DNA of 64,000 nucleotides from Bacillus pumilus. GTDB lineage: Bacteria > Bacillota > Bacilli > Bacillales > Bacillaceae. The stretch lies in contig NZ_CP046128.1 in assembly GCF_038738535.1 (NCBI RefSeq), positions 1,798,001-1,862,000 on the forward strand. Reading direction: 5' to 3'. The position numbers and the translations under genes were made by a program. A model generated the notes under the pieces. It was not told where the DNA came from and made no database searches. It saw only the letters and a program-made list of their open reading frames with translations. Numbering within the stretch: position 1 is the first letter of the stretch; each line of letters starts with the position of its first letter. Shown one piece after another: positions 43,411 to 51,238 of the stretch.

Positions 43411-43454
43411 GACAAAAACCAGCGTGTATCATAAGATATGCGCTGGTTTTTGTC
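43411..43454 (+). terminator. terminator after yocC
   Basis: A 14-bp stem, GACAAAAACCAGCG (43411-43424) with CGCTGGTTTTTGTC (43441-43454), lies right after the yocC stop. Confidence 0.85.
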
Positions 43455-43513
43455 GAAAATGCAAACTTTTCAGAAAAATATGTGTATTTTTGACCAAAAA
43501 AAGGGTATAATAA

Positions 43514-43540
43514 AAGCATCAGGCCGCCACCTGATGCTTT
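43514..43540 (-). terminator. terminator of yocH
   Basis: GCATCAGG (43516-43523) and CCTGATGC (43530-43537) with a 6-nt loop are followed on the minus strand by TTTTATTAT. Confidence 0.85.
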
Positions 43541-43561
43541 CTTCCAAAAAACAATTGTTTA

Positions 43562-44353
43562 CTAGTTAAGTACTTTTACTTTGACTGATTTTACGCCCCA
43601 ATTTTGCGCTTGGGATTTGCTTGGTACATGTACATCAATTTTGTTACCTTTAATTGCGCCGCCAGTATCTGCTGCGATGGCTTCACCGTAGCCTTCAACA
43701 TAAACCTTACTTCCTAGTGGAATGACATTAGGATCTACTGCAATGACTTTTGCGTTTGGGTTTTTGTTTAAGTTTACCCCTGTTGCAGTGATACCTGAAA
43801 TGCCACCATCATTTGCTGTATAAGCCGTAGCCGTAACAGTCATTTCTTTTTGTACACTTTGACTAGCAGAAGATGATTCTACTTTAGCTGTTTCCTTTTT
43901 AGGAGCAGCTTTTTTCGTTGTTTGCTCTTTTTGGACAGGTTCCTGTTTTTGAACAGGTTCTGAGCTTACCGGAGCCGAGCTTTGACCAGCAACACTTAGT
44001 GTTGAACCAACCATAATTATATCTGAGTTTAAGTTATTCCAAGACTTAATATCGCTAATTGACACATTGAATTTTTGAGCGATTTTCCAGAGGCTGTCCC
44101 CCTTCTGGACTTTATACTGCTCCTGAGTTTTCTCTTTTGAAGAGATTGTCAATTTATCACCTACATAGATCATATCAGTAGATAAATTGTTCCAACCCTT
44201 TAGGTCTTTTAGAGACACATCATTTTTTTGAGAGATTCCCCAAAGTGTATCACCTTTCTTCACAGTGATTTCCTTTGCAGAAGCTTGCTGCGCTCCAAAT
44301 GCTGTTGTTGAGATTGCTGCAACAGCAACCAAGGACATAATAGTCTTCTTCAT
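43562..44353 (-). CDS. yocH: secreted LysM/3D-domain cell-wall hydrolase
   Basis: YocH is an exported peptidoglycan-active protein of the WalKR regulon. A signal peptide (residues about 1-26, cleaved after AQQASA) is followed by two LysM domains (about 27-71 and 79-122, each with KGDTLWGI or KGDSLWKI), a Pro/Lys/Gln-rich linker and a C-terminal 3D domain. The 3D domain contains the three conserved Asp residues in TANDGGISG, IAVDPNVIPLGSKVYVEGYG and ADTGGAIKGNKIDVHV. The length is 263 residues; the B. subtilis protein is about 287. A consensus WalR box lies upstream of the promoter. Confidence 0.93.
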   Translation of the reverse strand: MKKTIMSLVAVAAISTTAFGAQQASAKEITVKKGDTLWGISQKNDVSLKDLKGWNNLSTDMIYVGDKLTISSKEKTQEQYKVQKGDSLWKIAQKFNVSISDIKSWNNLNSDIIMVGSTLSVAGQSSAPVSSEPVQKQEPVQKEQTTKKAAPKKETAKVESSSASQSVQKEMTVTATAYTANDGGISGITATGVNLNKNPNAKVIAVDPNVIPLGSKVYVEGYGEAIAADTGGAIKGNKIDVHVPSKSQAQNWGVKSVKVKVLN

Positions 44354-44400
44354 AAAGTAAATCCTCCCTTGTTAGCTTTTTATGGCGGCTAACGAGTGCT

Positions 44401-44428
44401 ATCGTAACATATGTAAATGTCATTTCAA
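44401..44428 (-). promoter_or_regulatory. yocH promoter
   Basis: TTGAAA (44423-44428) and TACGAT (44401-44406) on the minus strand with a 16-bp spacer predict a start near 44394. The WalR box is 22 bp upstream of the -35. Confidence 0.65.
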
Positions 44429-44449
44429 TAACAAAACGATATGTTTTAG

Positions 44450-44466
44450 ATTACAGTTCCTTTACA
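44450..44466 (-). promoter_or_regulatory. WalR (YycF) binding site
   Basis: On the minus strand TGTAAA-GGAAC-TGTAAT matches the WalR consensus TGTWAH-N5-TGTWAH at every fixed position. It lies upstream of the yocH -35, as expected for activation during growth. Confidence 0.88.
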
Positions 44467-44609
44467 TGAAACATCTCTCTCCATTGGTAAATCAGCCCAC
44501 AAAACGGCTTGATTCCCCGCCATATCAAGGTTTTAAAAGGATCGAAAACGACCTGATGAAAACGTGTCCAAGTGCAGCGAAAAAAATTTATTTTTCTTCT
44601 TTAAACACT

Positions 44610-46391
44610 TTATTTTTTCTCTTTTTCTATAAATAAACGAATTTCTTCTAAAAAAACATCTCCGTATTTCTCTCTTTTTTGAGCGCCAATCCCCTTAATT
44701 TGGAGTAATTCTTCATCTGTTTGAGGCTCTACAGCTGACATTTCCTTCAATGTTTGATCAGAAAAAACAACAAACGGCGGGACACCTTGCTCTCTGGCTA
44801 GCTTCATTCTCAGCGATCTCAATCGCTCAAATAATGCATCATTTTCTTGAATGGCCTCTGCTTTGATCGCCTGCTTTTTATACACTGTCTCTTGTCCAAC
44901 TAACACTTTCTTCCCTTTATGGGTCACCTTAAGTGTTGGGTAAGCACCTTCAGACATGTGCAAATACTCTTCTGTAATTAAAAATTCAATGAAGTCACTG
45001 ATTTGCTGAGCCGAATGTTGTTTCATTAAAGCATATGTAGGGAGACGGTCGAAACCTAGCTCAAGCACTTTTTTGTTTTTAGAGCCTGCCAGTACTTGGG
45101 CTATCATCATTTTACCGAATCGCTCATTCATCCTCACTGTACAAGATAACACCATCTGTGCTTCTCTTGTGACCTCTTCACGCTCTCTCTCATCAAGGCA
45201 GTTGCTGCATTTACCGCAAGGCGAACTAGCTGTTTGATCAAAATAGTCCATCACAAATTGCTGCAGACATTGCTCGGTATGACAGTAGTCCACCATTTGC
45301 CTTAATTTAAGCAGTTCATGCTGATAGCGCACCTCATCTTCTGTTGACTGCTCAATGAGAAAGCGCTGCACTCTTACGCCTTGTGGTGAAAACAGTAAAA
45401 TGCACTCACTTTCAAGCCCGTCTCTGCCGGCACGCCCAGCTTCTTGATAGTAGCTTTCAATATCCCTTGGAATTTGATGATGGATCACAAAACGTACATT
45501 CGACTTATTGATTCCCATGCCAAATGCTGATGTAGCGACCATAACCTGGATGTCATCATTTAAAAACAGGTTTTGCTGCTCTTCTCTCGTATGGTCATCC
45601 AATCCGCCATGATAAACGCCAGCTTTGATCTTTTGTTTTTTTAGTCGATTATAAATGTTATCCGCTTCTTTACGAGTTGCTGTATAAATAATGCCAGACT
45701 CAAGACTGTTTTTCTTCATATATTGTGTGATAAAACGGTCACTATTTTCCCCTTTGATCACTTGAAAGGACAAATTTTCTCTAGCAAACCCAGTAAAGAT
45801 GGTTTCTTCTCCGTTCATGCCAAGCTGTTCACATATATCTTGGTGAACCTTTTTCGTCGCTGTAGCTGTTAATGCGACAATCACCGGCCTTTTTGACATC
45901 TTGTTCAAGCATTCTTGAATGAAGCGATAACTTGGCCTAAAATCATGCCCCCACTCAGATATACAGTGCGCTTCATCAATCGCGATTAAAGGGATCGTTA
46001 ACCGATCCAGCAGCTGAAAAAAACGTTCATTTTGTAAGCGTTCAGGTGTGATATAAAGCAGCTCATATTCCCCATTTTCGCATTTTTTCAGCCTTTCATT
46101 CATTTCAGCTGCGGAAAGTGTGCTGTTTAAAAAGGAAGAACGTATTCCCATCTCATTTAACGCATCGACCTGATCCTTCATTAAAGAAATAAGCGGAGAT
46201 ACAACGATCGTTGTACCTTCCATCATGAGGGCAGGGATCTGATAGCAAACTGACTTCCCACCGCCTGTCGGCATAATGCAGACAGTATCCTTTTGTTTAT
46301 TTACAATCGCTTCAATGGCTTGTTTCTGTCCTTTTCTAAAGACATCAAAGCCATAGTATTGTTTCAGGAGTGCTTCTGCTTGTTCTAACAT
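44610..46391 (-). CDS. recQ: RecQ-family ATP-dependent DNA helicase
   Basis: This 593-residue 3'-5' helicase unwinds recombination and replication intermediates. Motifs in order are Walker A MPTGGGKSVCYQIPAL, DEAHCISEWGHDFRPSY, TATATKKV, motif VI QEAGRAGRDG, the zinc-binding RecQ-Ct cysteines (CGKCSNC), and a C-terminal HRDC domain (about 515-590). It corresponds to YocI of B. subtilis, with the same size and the same downstream position from the 6S-2 RNA gene. Confidence 0.95.
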   Translation of the reverse strand: MLEQAEALLKQYYGFDVFRKGQKQAIEAIVNKQKDTVCIMPTGGGKSVCYQIPALMMEGTTIVVSPLISLMKDQVDALNEMGIRSSFLNSTLSAAEMNERLKKCENGEYELLYITPERLQNERFFQLLDRLTIPLIAIDEAHCISEWGHDFRPSYRFIQECLNKMSKRPVIVALTATATKKVHQDICEQLGMNGEETIFTGFARENLSFQVIKGENSDRFITQYMKKNSLESGIIYTATRKEADNIYNRLKKQKIKAGVYHGGLDDHTREEQQNLFLNDDIQVMVATSAFGMGINKSNVRFVIHHQIPRDIESYYQEAGRAGRDGLESECILLFSPQGVRVQRFLIEQSTEDEVRYQHELLKLRQMVDYCHTEQCLQQFVMDYFDQTASSPCGKCSNCLDEREREEVTREAQMVLSCTVRMNERFGKMMIAQVLAGSKNKKVLELGFDRLPTYALMKQHSAQQISDFIEFLITEEYLHMSEGAYPTLKVTHKGKKVLVGQETVYKKQAIKAEAIQENDALFERLRSLRMKLAREQGVPPFVVFSDQTLKEMSAVEPQTDEELLQIKGIGAQKREKYGDVFLEEIRLFIEKEKK

Positions 46392-46485
46392 CCAATTCCC
46401 TCTCCGTCATTAGTTTTGTCCATTTTAACATATATTCTTGCCTCTACAGGCGATCTGTCCAATTTCGCATTTTCACAAAATAAAA

Positions 46486-46512
46486 AGCCATTTTCCGAAA
46501 TGGAAAATGGCT
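46486..46512 (-). terminator. terminator of 6S RNA
   Basis: An 11-bp stem, AGCCATTTTCC (46486-46496) with GGAAAATGGCT (46502-46512), is followed on the minus strand by TTTTTATTTT. Confidence 0.85.
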
Positions 46513-46708
46513 TGAATCATCCTAGGAAAAGCTGCGGATGCCGTAATCTAAGTAAGAAAGTTTTAAACCACCACTCCTCAAAGTGGGTGTTTGCAGAAAC
46601 GTTCCTGTCTTCCTCTCTAAGGAGGCATGACATTCCGGCTTCAATATAAAACTCCCTATTACAGCTTAAAGGTTAAAACTTAATTAACATTACGCGCATC
46701 GCAGCCTT
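46486..46708 (-). ncRNA. bsrB: 6S RNA (6S-2 type)
   Basis: The transcript is framed by a consensus promoter and a terminator hairpin. Its 5' part (46708 downward, AAGGCTGCGATGCGCGTAAT) pairs over a long imperfect closing stem with the 3' part (GTAATCTAAG... to GCTGCGG, about 46530-46570). The stem leaves a large internal loop, the shape that lets 6S RNA mimic an open promoter and bind RNA polymerase. Location upstream of recQ agrees with the B. subtilis bsrB gene as I recall it. The mature RNA is probably about 46520-46708. Confidence 0.82.
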
Positions 46709-46714
46709 TAAACT

Positions 46715-46743
46715 ATATTACACGAAAGTTTATTAAATTTCAA
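46715..46743 (-). promoter_or_regulatory. 6S RNA promoter
   Basis: TTGAAA (46738-46743), a 17-bp spacer and TAATAT (46715-46720) on the minus strand form a near-consensus sigma-A promoter with a start at about 46708. Confidence 0.85.
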
Positions 46744-46842
46744 GAGATCTTTTTTCTAAGAAATACTTATATATACAAGATATTTGTCCTTGCACACATA
46801 AGAAAACATTATTCTGAAAAAATGTAACTTCAACTTATTATC

Positions 46843-47343
46843 CTATTTTTCTTCGTCTATATCAACATCCTGCTCTTCCTCTAATCGTTCATACGTATCT
46901 GAATGCATCTGATCCATTGTTTCCCTATTTGTTAAATCACGCATTTGATCAGAGAAATTACGGTCAAACTCGTTTGGGTCTTGAGTCGTTTCTTCGTTTT
47001 TCTTCGCATCGATTGAATAACGTGTATAGGGGACTGCTTTTAAACGTTCATATGGAATGTCTTTCCCTGTTTTCTCACATATCCCATATGTTCCGTCTTC
47101 CATTCGTTTCAGTGCTGCATCAATTTCGTCTTCAAGCTCGCCATCAACTTGATCCAGCGTTTGTTCTGTCATGCGGTCTAAATAGATGCTCCCATGATCA
47201 GCGATATGGTTCCCAACACCATTTGAAATCTCGCTGGATTCACTTAGCATAGATTCTTCTTTCTTTTTTGATCCTTTTACATCTCCCTTTAATTGATTCA
47301 ATCTTTCGTATAAATCAGCTTTTTGTTCTTTCGTTAAGCCCAC
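46843..47343 (-). CDS. yocK: DksA/TraR-like general stress protein YocK
   Basis: This 166-residue, very acidic and helical protein of the YteA/YocK type is related to DksA/TraR zinc-finger proteins. The finger region reads YGICEKTGKDIPYERLKAVP; only one of the four zinc cysteines remains, so metal binding is unlikely. The start is GTG 47341-47343, 9 nt from AAAGGAG; a TTG two codons earlier is too near that site. B. subtilis yocK is a general stress gene; I did not find a convincing sigma-B promoter here. The azoR1 (yocJ) gene that I recall between 6S-2 and yocK in B. subtilis is absent. Confidence 0.85.
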   Translation of the reverse strand: MGLTKEQKADLYERLNQLKGDVKGSKKKEESMLSESSEISNGVGNHIADHGSIYLDRMTEQTLDQVDGELEDEIDAALKRMEDGTYGICEKTGKDIPYERLKAVPYTRYSIDAKKNEETTQDPNEFDRNFSDQMRDLTNRETMDQMHSDTYERLEEEQDVDIDEEK

Positions 47344-47398
47344 GGTCAATCACTCCTTTCTCATTACCTTCCCGCTGCAAGGGAATTGAAAACATCAA

Positions 47399-47428
47399 AA
47401 AAGCCGCCGCCTTTTTGGCAGCAGCTTT
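47399..47428 (-). terminator. terminator of the yhfK-like gene
   Basis: On the minus strand GCTGCTGCC (47417-47425) pairs with GGCGGCGGC (47403-47411), allowing two G-U pairs, and is followed by TTTTTT. Confidence 0.75.
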
Positions 47429-47434
47429 CTTCTC

Positions 47435-48082
47435 TTACATGGTGCGAAGTGCTTCTTCTACTGGTTTATCCCCTTTAATCAAGTCAAAGGATTTATTTTT
47501 CACATTGGATTCCGTTAAGCTTTCCACAAGTACAGCGGCTACGTCCTCTCTTGAAATCTCAATGTTTTGATCATCTGGAATATGCTCCGCAGCTTCAATC
47601 TTTCCTGTCTTTTCCTCATGCAGCAAGGCACCTGGGCGGACGATGGTATAGGAAAGCCCAGACTGTTTTAAGTGTTCATCTGCTTTTCTTTTCGCCTCAT
47701 AATAAATTTCCATACTTCCTTGCCCTTTTCCCTGGTTTGGATCATCGGCATTATAGGAACTCAGCATAACAAAATGCTGAATGTTTTCTTTTTTCGCTGT
47801 GTCGACAAGGCGTTTTGCACCTTCTTGATCCACTGCAATCGTCTTATCTGCACCTGTTTTTGAGCCTGAACCAGCTGCAAAGATGACAGCATCTGCTTGT
47901 TTCACAGCATCTGTCACATCCTTTTCAAGATCACCGATGACAGGCGCTGCACCAAGTTCCTTTAGCGCATCCGCTTGTTTTTCATCTCGAATGAGAGCAA
48001 GCGGCTCATGTCCTTTTTCTTTTAAATAACGAATGACGAGCCTGCCTGTATGTCCATTTGCTCCAGCAACTAATACTTTCAT
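47435..48082 (-). CDS. NAD(P)-binding atypical SDR, YhfK-like
   Basis: This 215-residue protein is a single Rossmann domain of the atypical short-chain dehydrogenase (NmrA/HSCARG-like) type. The nucleotide motif is VLVAGANGHTGRLVIRYL at the N-terminus; ADAVIFAAGSGSKTG, HFVMLSSYNAD and YTIVRPGALL follow. It resembles B. subtilis YhfK in length (about 214) and sequence. The usual YxxxK catalytic pair is represented by YYEAKRKAD. A role as redox sensor or reductase is possible; the substrate is unknown. Confidence 0.82.
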   Translation of the reverse strand: MKVLVAGANGHTGRLVIRYLKEKGHEPLALIRDEKQADALKELGAAPVIGDLEKDVTDAVKQADAVIFAAGSGSKTGADKTIAVDQEGAKRLVDTAKKENIQHFVMLSSYNADDPNQGKGQGSMEIYYEAKRKADEHLKQSGLSYTIVRPGALLHEEKTGKIEAAEHIPDDQNIEISREDVAAVLVESLTESNVKNKSFDLIKGDKPVEEALRTM

Positions 48083-48153
48083 TGTTCATTCTCCTTTCTG
48101 TATCTGTTTCATCTTTATCCTTTTTTGCTATCATTCAAACACCTAAACAAAAA

Positions 48154-48184
48154 AAGCCCTTCCCAGAAAATATGGGTAAGGGCT
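48154..48184 (-). terminator. terminator of the PH-domain gene
   Basis: AGCCCTTACCCA on the minus strand (48173-48184) pairs with TGGGAAGGGCT (48155-48165), followed by a run of seven T residues. Confidence 0.8.
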
Positions 48185-48254
48185 CAGGCAATGTGCGATC
48201 TATTAAAATAAGTAGAATGAGAAAAGTGCATGATCTATGTAATCGCAAGGTTGA

Positions 48255-48593
48255 TCAGCAAAGATGTTTTGTCAAAATGGCTTGCACATCACTCAAATCC
48301 GTCTCTTTCGAAAAATCGAGTTCAAATACTTTTGAGCTTGTGACAAGCAGCATACCTGTGTCCTGATCAAACACGCCAGCTTCTTGAATGGCAAAACTTT
48401 CAATTGATCGATACGGCAAGGAGACCCTGACTTTCTTCTTAGAAAATACGCGGTTATCGCCAAAGATCAGTCGTTTATTGGTGAAACAAATTTGGTCGTG
48501 ACGCAGTCTGTAAACAGCCTCAATTCTTTCCCCTTCAATTAGTAAGGATTCGAATTTCTTATCATTTTGTTTACTGACAGAAAAAATACCCAC
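48255..48593 (-). CDS. bacterial PH-domain protein, YozO-like
   Basis: This 112-residue soluble protein covers one bacterial pleckstrin-homology domain: LRHDQICFTNKRLIFGD, then SLPYRSIESFAIQEAGVFDQ and VFELDFSKETDL. The GTG at 48591-48593 is preferred because GAGGGGG lies 5 nt upstream; longer ATG starts precede that site. It looks like YozO of the same B. subtilis region. Bacterial PH proteins may bind lipids or stress ligands; no target can be read from the sequence. Confidence 0.75.
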   Translation of the reverse strand: MGIFSVSKQNDKKFESLLIEGERIEAVYRLRHDQICFTNKRLIFGDNRVFSKKKVRVSLPYRSIESFAIQEAGVFDQDTGMLLVTSSKVFELDFSKETDLSDVQAILTKHLC

Positions 48594-48837
48594 GTAAACC
48601 CCCTCTTCCTCCATCAAATTCCTTTATGAAAAAACGGACGCACGCTCTGTGGGTACGTTTTATTCTCACTTATAGAATACGCTATAAATGGTCGTTATTC
48701 CATTACGAATAGATTAAATTTCATTTAACTTTTTCTTTTTGATTCGATGCTCTTTCCTCTACTTATTTAGACAGTTAAAGCAGGAAAAAAGTTTCAGTTC
48801 TTTTTGAGAAAAATTGCTGAATGTTACCAATAAAAAA
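48594..48837. other. intergenic region without a gene
   Basis: This region presumably holds the promoter of the PH-domain gene. I could not identify a convincing -35/-10 pair or operator. No reading frame with a ribosome site was seen. Confidence 0.4.
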
Positions 48838-48861
48838 ACAGTGATTTTTTCAAATCACTGT
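48838..48861 (-). terminator. terminator downstream of small acidic gene
   Basis: ACAGTGATTT (minus strand 48861-48852) pairs with AAATCACTGT (48847-48838), followed by TTTTTTT on the minus strand. Confidence 0.8.
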
Positions 48862-48981
48862 CAGCGTGTAGACAAACCCTCGCATTCTTTGTCAGTCCTG
48901 CGCGCCGGTGCTCACGAATGTCAAATTCGCTCCGCTCCGGTACTCGTCCTTCCTAGACTGCAAAGGTTTTCATCACGCTGA
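48861..48981. repeat. 121-bp palindromic element
   Basis: The ends TCAGCGTG (48861-48868) and CACGCTGA (48974-48981) are perfect 8-bp inverted repeats. Pairing extends inward imperfectly for about 24 bp (to CGCA at 48884 and TGCA at 48959). The interior is GC-rich compared with its surroundings (CGCGCCGG and CTCCGCTCCGG). No reading frame is present. It resembles a REP- or MITE-like dispersed hairpin element; a second copy was not seen in this window. It lies in the 3' region of the small acidic gene. Confidence 0.6.
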
Positions 48982-49038
48982 AAAAGAAGACAAAGTGCTA
49001 AAATAAAGATCATGTTAGCACTTTGTCAACAATCTGGA

Positions 49039-49176
49039 CTATTCGTCTTTTGGTGTATCAATGGTTCCCTCGGCATATACATCGGAAATCTGCTCAAGCG
49101 TAATCGCCATATCAGCATCTTCGTGATCATGCCAAGCATTTTGATTATTCTGCTCGTCTGTTTGCTTCTTTTTCAT
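49039..49176 (-). CDS. small acidic protein, 45 residues
   Basis: This is a short gene: MKKKQTDEQNNQNAWHDHED and then ADMAITLEQISDVYAEGTID, ending TPKDE. The third of three consecutive ATG codons (49174-49176) has AAAGGGTG at the right distance. The product is hydrophilic and acidic, with no membrane segment or cysteine. A terminator stands about 180 bp downstream. The good ribosome site, the biased composition and the neighbouring small gene suggest it is real. Function unknown. Confidence 0.6.
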   Translation of the reverse strand: MKKKQTDEQNNQNAWHDHEDADMAITLEQISDVYAEGTIDTPKDE

Positions 49177-49225
49177 CATCATCACCCTTTACTGTTTTTC
49201 TTAGTATGAGTGATGATCACTAAAA

Positions 49226-49438
49226 TCATTCAGCAGAAATGTCTTCGAAATACTCTTTATAATACCCGCCTACTTTACCTGTATTATCAACGACAAACAG
49301 GAATTCTTCTGTCTCATTTTTCACTTCATATGTGCTTCCAACCGTTAGTGCTCGATCGACCATATATTTTTTCGCATTCGTATGTATACATTTTACTTGC
49401 TTTAACGTTTGAGCCGTTTGCCAGTTTTGATGGATCAT
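49226..49438 (-). CDS. small conserved protein, DUF6501-like
   Basis: This is a 70-residue protein. IHQNWQTAQTLKQVKCIHTN is followed by a compact beta-rich stretch, VGSTYEVKNETEEFLFVVDN, then TGKVGGYYKEYFED, which resembles the DUF6501 family of small Bacillus proteins. An AAAGGAG site lies 10 nt before the ATG. It lies upstream of the 45-residue gene on the same strand, with about 50 bp between, so they may be co-transcribed. Function is unknown. Confidence 0.7.
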   Translation of the reverse strand: MIHQNWQTAQTLKQVKCIHTNAKKYMVDRALTVGSTYEVKNETEEFLFVVDNTGKVGGYYKEYFEDISAE

Positions 49439-49651
49439 AATTTAAAAACTCCTTTTTTCATCTATACATTTATTGTAGCCAATTTTTCGTGAAATGCAAT
49501 GAGTGTTATGGATTGCTTTCAAACATGTCGTGTAATATGATAAATGTATACGTTTACATATGTGTGCGTATACTGGTTCATTTGCTTCAGGTCCGCTTTT
49601 CCACCTAGAACTCGCAGAACAATCCATATCTTTAAGGAGGTTTGTTTATTT

Positions 49652-51136
49652 ATGAGCTCTACAACACTTCAAATTAGTTCAAAACTCGAATCTTTTCTCC
49701 AAGGGACGAAAAAACTCTACATTAACGGTCAGTTTGTCACAAGTCACGATAACAAAACCTTTTCGACTCCTAACCCGGCCACAGGTGAAACCCTTATTGA
49801 TGTATATGAAGCAGGTGCAAAAGACATTGATGAGGCAGTAAAAGCTGCAAAAAAAGCTTTTCATGGTCCTTGGCGCTCCATATCTGCCGCTGAACGCGCC
49901 CGCTTCATGTTCAAGCTTGCCGATCTAATGGAAGAAAACCAAGAAGAACTCGCACAGCTTGAAACATTAGATAACGGAAAACCAATTAATGAAACAACAA
50001 ATGCAGATATCCCTCTCGCCATTGAGCATATGCGCTATTATGCGGGCTGGACGACCAAAATAAGCGGACAAACCATTCCTGTCAGTCAAGGGTACTTTAA
50101 TTATACCCGTCATGAGCCTGTTGGCGTTGTAGGACAAATCATTCCTTGGAACTTCCCGCTGCTCATGGCCATGTGGAAAATGGGTGCTGCACTTGCAACT
50201 GGCTGCACCATCGTTTTAAAACCAGCAGAACAAACACCCCTCTCTGCTCTTTATTTAGCTGAATTAGTGGATAAAGCCGGCTTCCCAGAAGGTGTGATTA
50301 ACATCGTTCCTGGATTTGGTGAAACTGCTGGGAACGCATTAACCGATCACCCTGATGTAAACAAGCTTGCCTTCACGGGGTCAACAAGTGTTGGGAAACT
50401 CATTATGGAGAAAGCAGCCAAATCCATTAAGAGGGTCACATTAGAACTTGGCGGAAAATCACCTAATATTATTTTGCCAGATGCCGATTTAAAGAAAGCC
50501 ATTCCAGGTGCTCTAAATGGTGTCATGTTTAACCAAGGCCAGGTGTGCTCTGCAGGTTCTAGGGTCTTTGTTCACCGAAGCCAATATGATGAGGTTGTCG
50601 ATCAAATGGCCAAATATGCGACATCACTCAAGCAAGGCGCCGGTCTTCATCAAGATACGCAAATCGGACCTCTTGTAAGTAAAGAACAGCACGAGCGCGT
50701 GTTAGGCTATATTGAAAAAGGTAAATCTGAAGGTGCAACAGCCGTTGTCGGTGGCGATTGCCCTTATGAGGCTGGCTATTTTGTCTCCCCTACTGTTTTT
50801 AAAGATGTAGAAGATGACATGACCATCGCAAAAGAAGAAATCTTCGGCCCTGTCTTATCTGCCATTCCATACGATTCCATTGATGAAGTGGTCGAAAGAG
50901 CCAACCAGTCTGATTATGGATTAGCCGCAGGACTTTGGACAGAAAACTTAAAGCATGCCCATGATATTGCTGCACGTCTTGAAGCAGGCACGATTTGGGT
51001 CAACTGCTATAATGTCTTTGATGCTGCATCCCCATTTGGAGGATACAAGCAATCAGGTCTTGGCAGAGAAATGGGATCATACGCCCTTAACAACTATACA
51101 GAAGTCAAAAGTGTGTGGATTAATCTCCAAGACTAA
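49652..51136 (+). CDS. dhaS: NAD(P)-dependent aldehyde dehydrogenase
   Basis: DhaS oxidises aldehydes to carboxylic acids. The 494-residue ALDH shows GQIIPWNFPLLMAMWKMGAA (cofactor site), FTGSTSVGKLIM, the catalytic Glu in LELGGKSPN, and the catalytic Cys in FNQGQVCSAGSRV. The ATG at 49652 follows AAGGAGG by 11 nt; an upstream in-frame ATG lacks a site. It lies directly before sqhC, as in B. subtilis. A promoter (TTGCTT, 17 bp, TATGAT at about 49512-49540) may drive it. A terminator follows. Confidence 0.92.
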   Translation: MSSTTLQISSKLESFLQGTKKLYINGQFVTSHDNKTFSTPNPATGETLIDVYEAGAKDIDEAVKAAKKAFHGPWRSISAAERARFMFKLADLMEENQEELAQLETLDNGKPINETTNADIPLAIEHMRYYAGWTTKISGQTIPVSQGYFNYTRHEPVGVVGQIIPWNFPLLMAMWKMGAALATGCTIVLKPAEQTPLSALYLAELVDKAGFPEGVINIVPGFGETAGNALTDHPDVNKLAFTGSTSVGKLIMEKAAKSIKRVTLELGGKSPNIILPDADLKKAIPGALNGVMFNQGQVCSAGSRVFVHRSQYDEVVDQMAKYATSLKQGAGLHQDTQIGPLVSKEQHERVLGYIEKGKSEGATAVVGGDCPYEAGYFVSPTVFKDVEDDMTIAKEEIFGPVLSAIPYDSIDEVVERANQSDYGLAAGLWTENLKHAHDIAARLEAGTIWVNCYNVFDAASPFGGYKQSGLGREMGSYALNNYTEVKSVWINLQD

Positions 51137-51147
51137 TGACGCCTATA

Positions 51148-51177
51148 AAGCCGGTGACCATGTCATCGGCTTTTTTG
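51148..51177 (+). terminator. terminator of dhaS
   Basis: AAAGCCGGTGAC and GTCATCGGCTTT form an imperfect stem around CAT, followed by a T-run. Confidence 0.8.
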
Positions 51178-51238
51178 TGATTGCATGTGACAGGCAGGCT
51201 CCTGAATATAGTAATAAAGGTAAGGAGCAAGGCCGAAT

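Noticed and set aside
49012-49209. Plus-strand reading frame of 65 residues with a hydrophobic stretch
   Set aside because: It is antisense to the 45-residue acidic gene, has no ribosome site, and its HHHH run is the complement of the ATG repeat.
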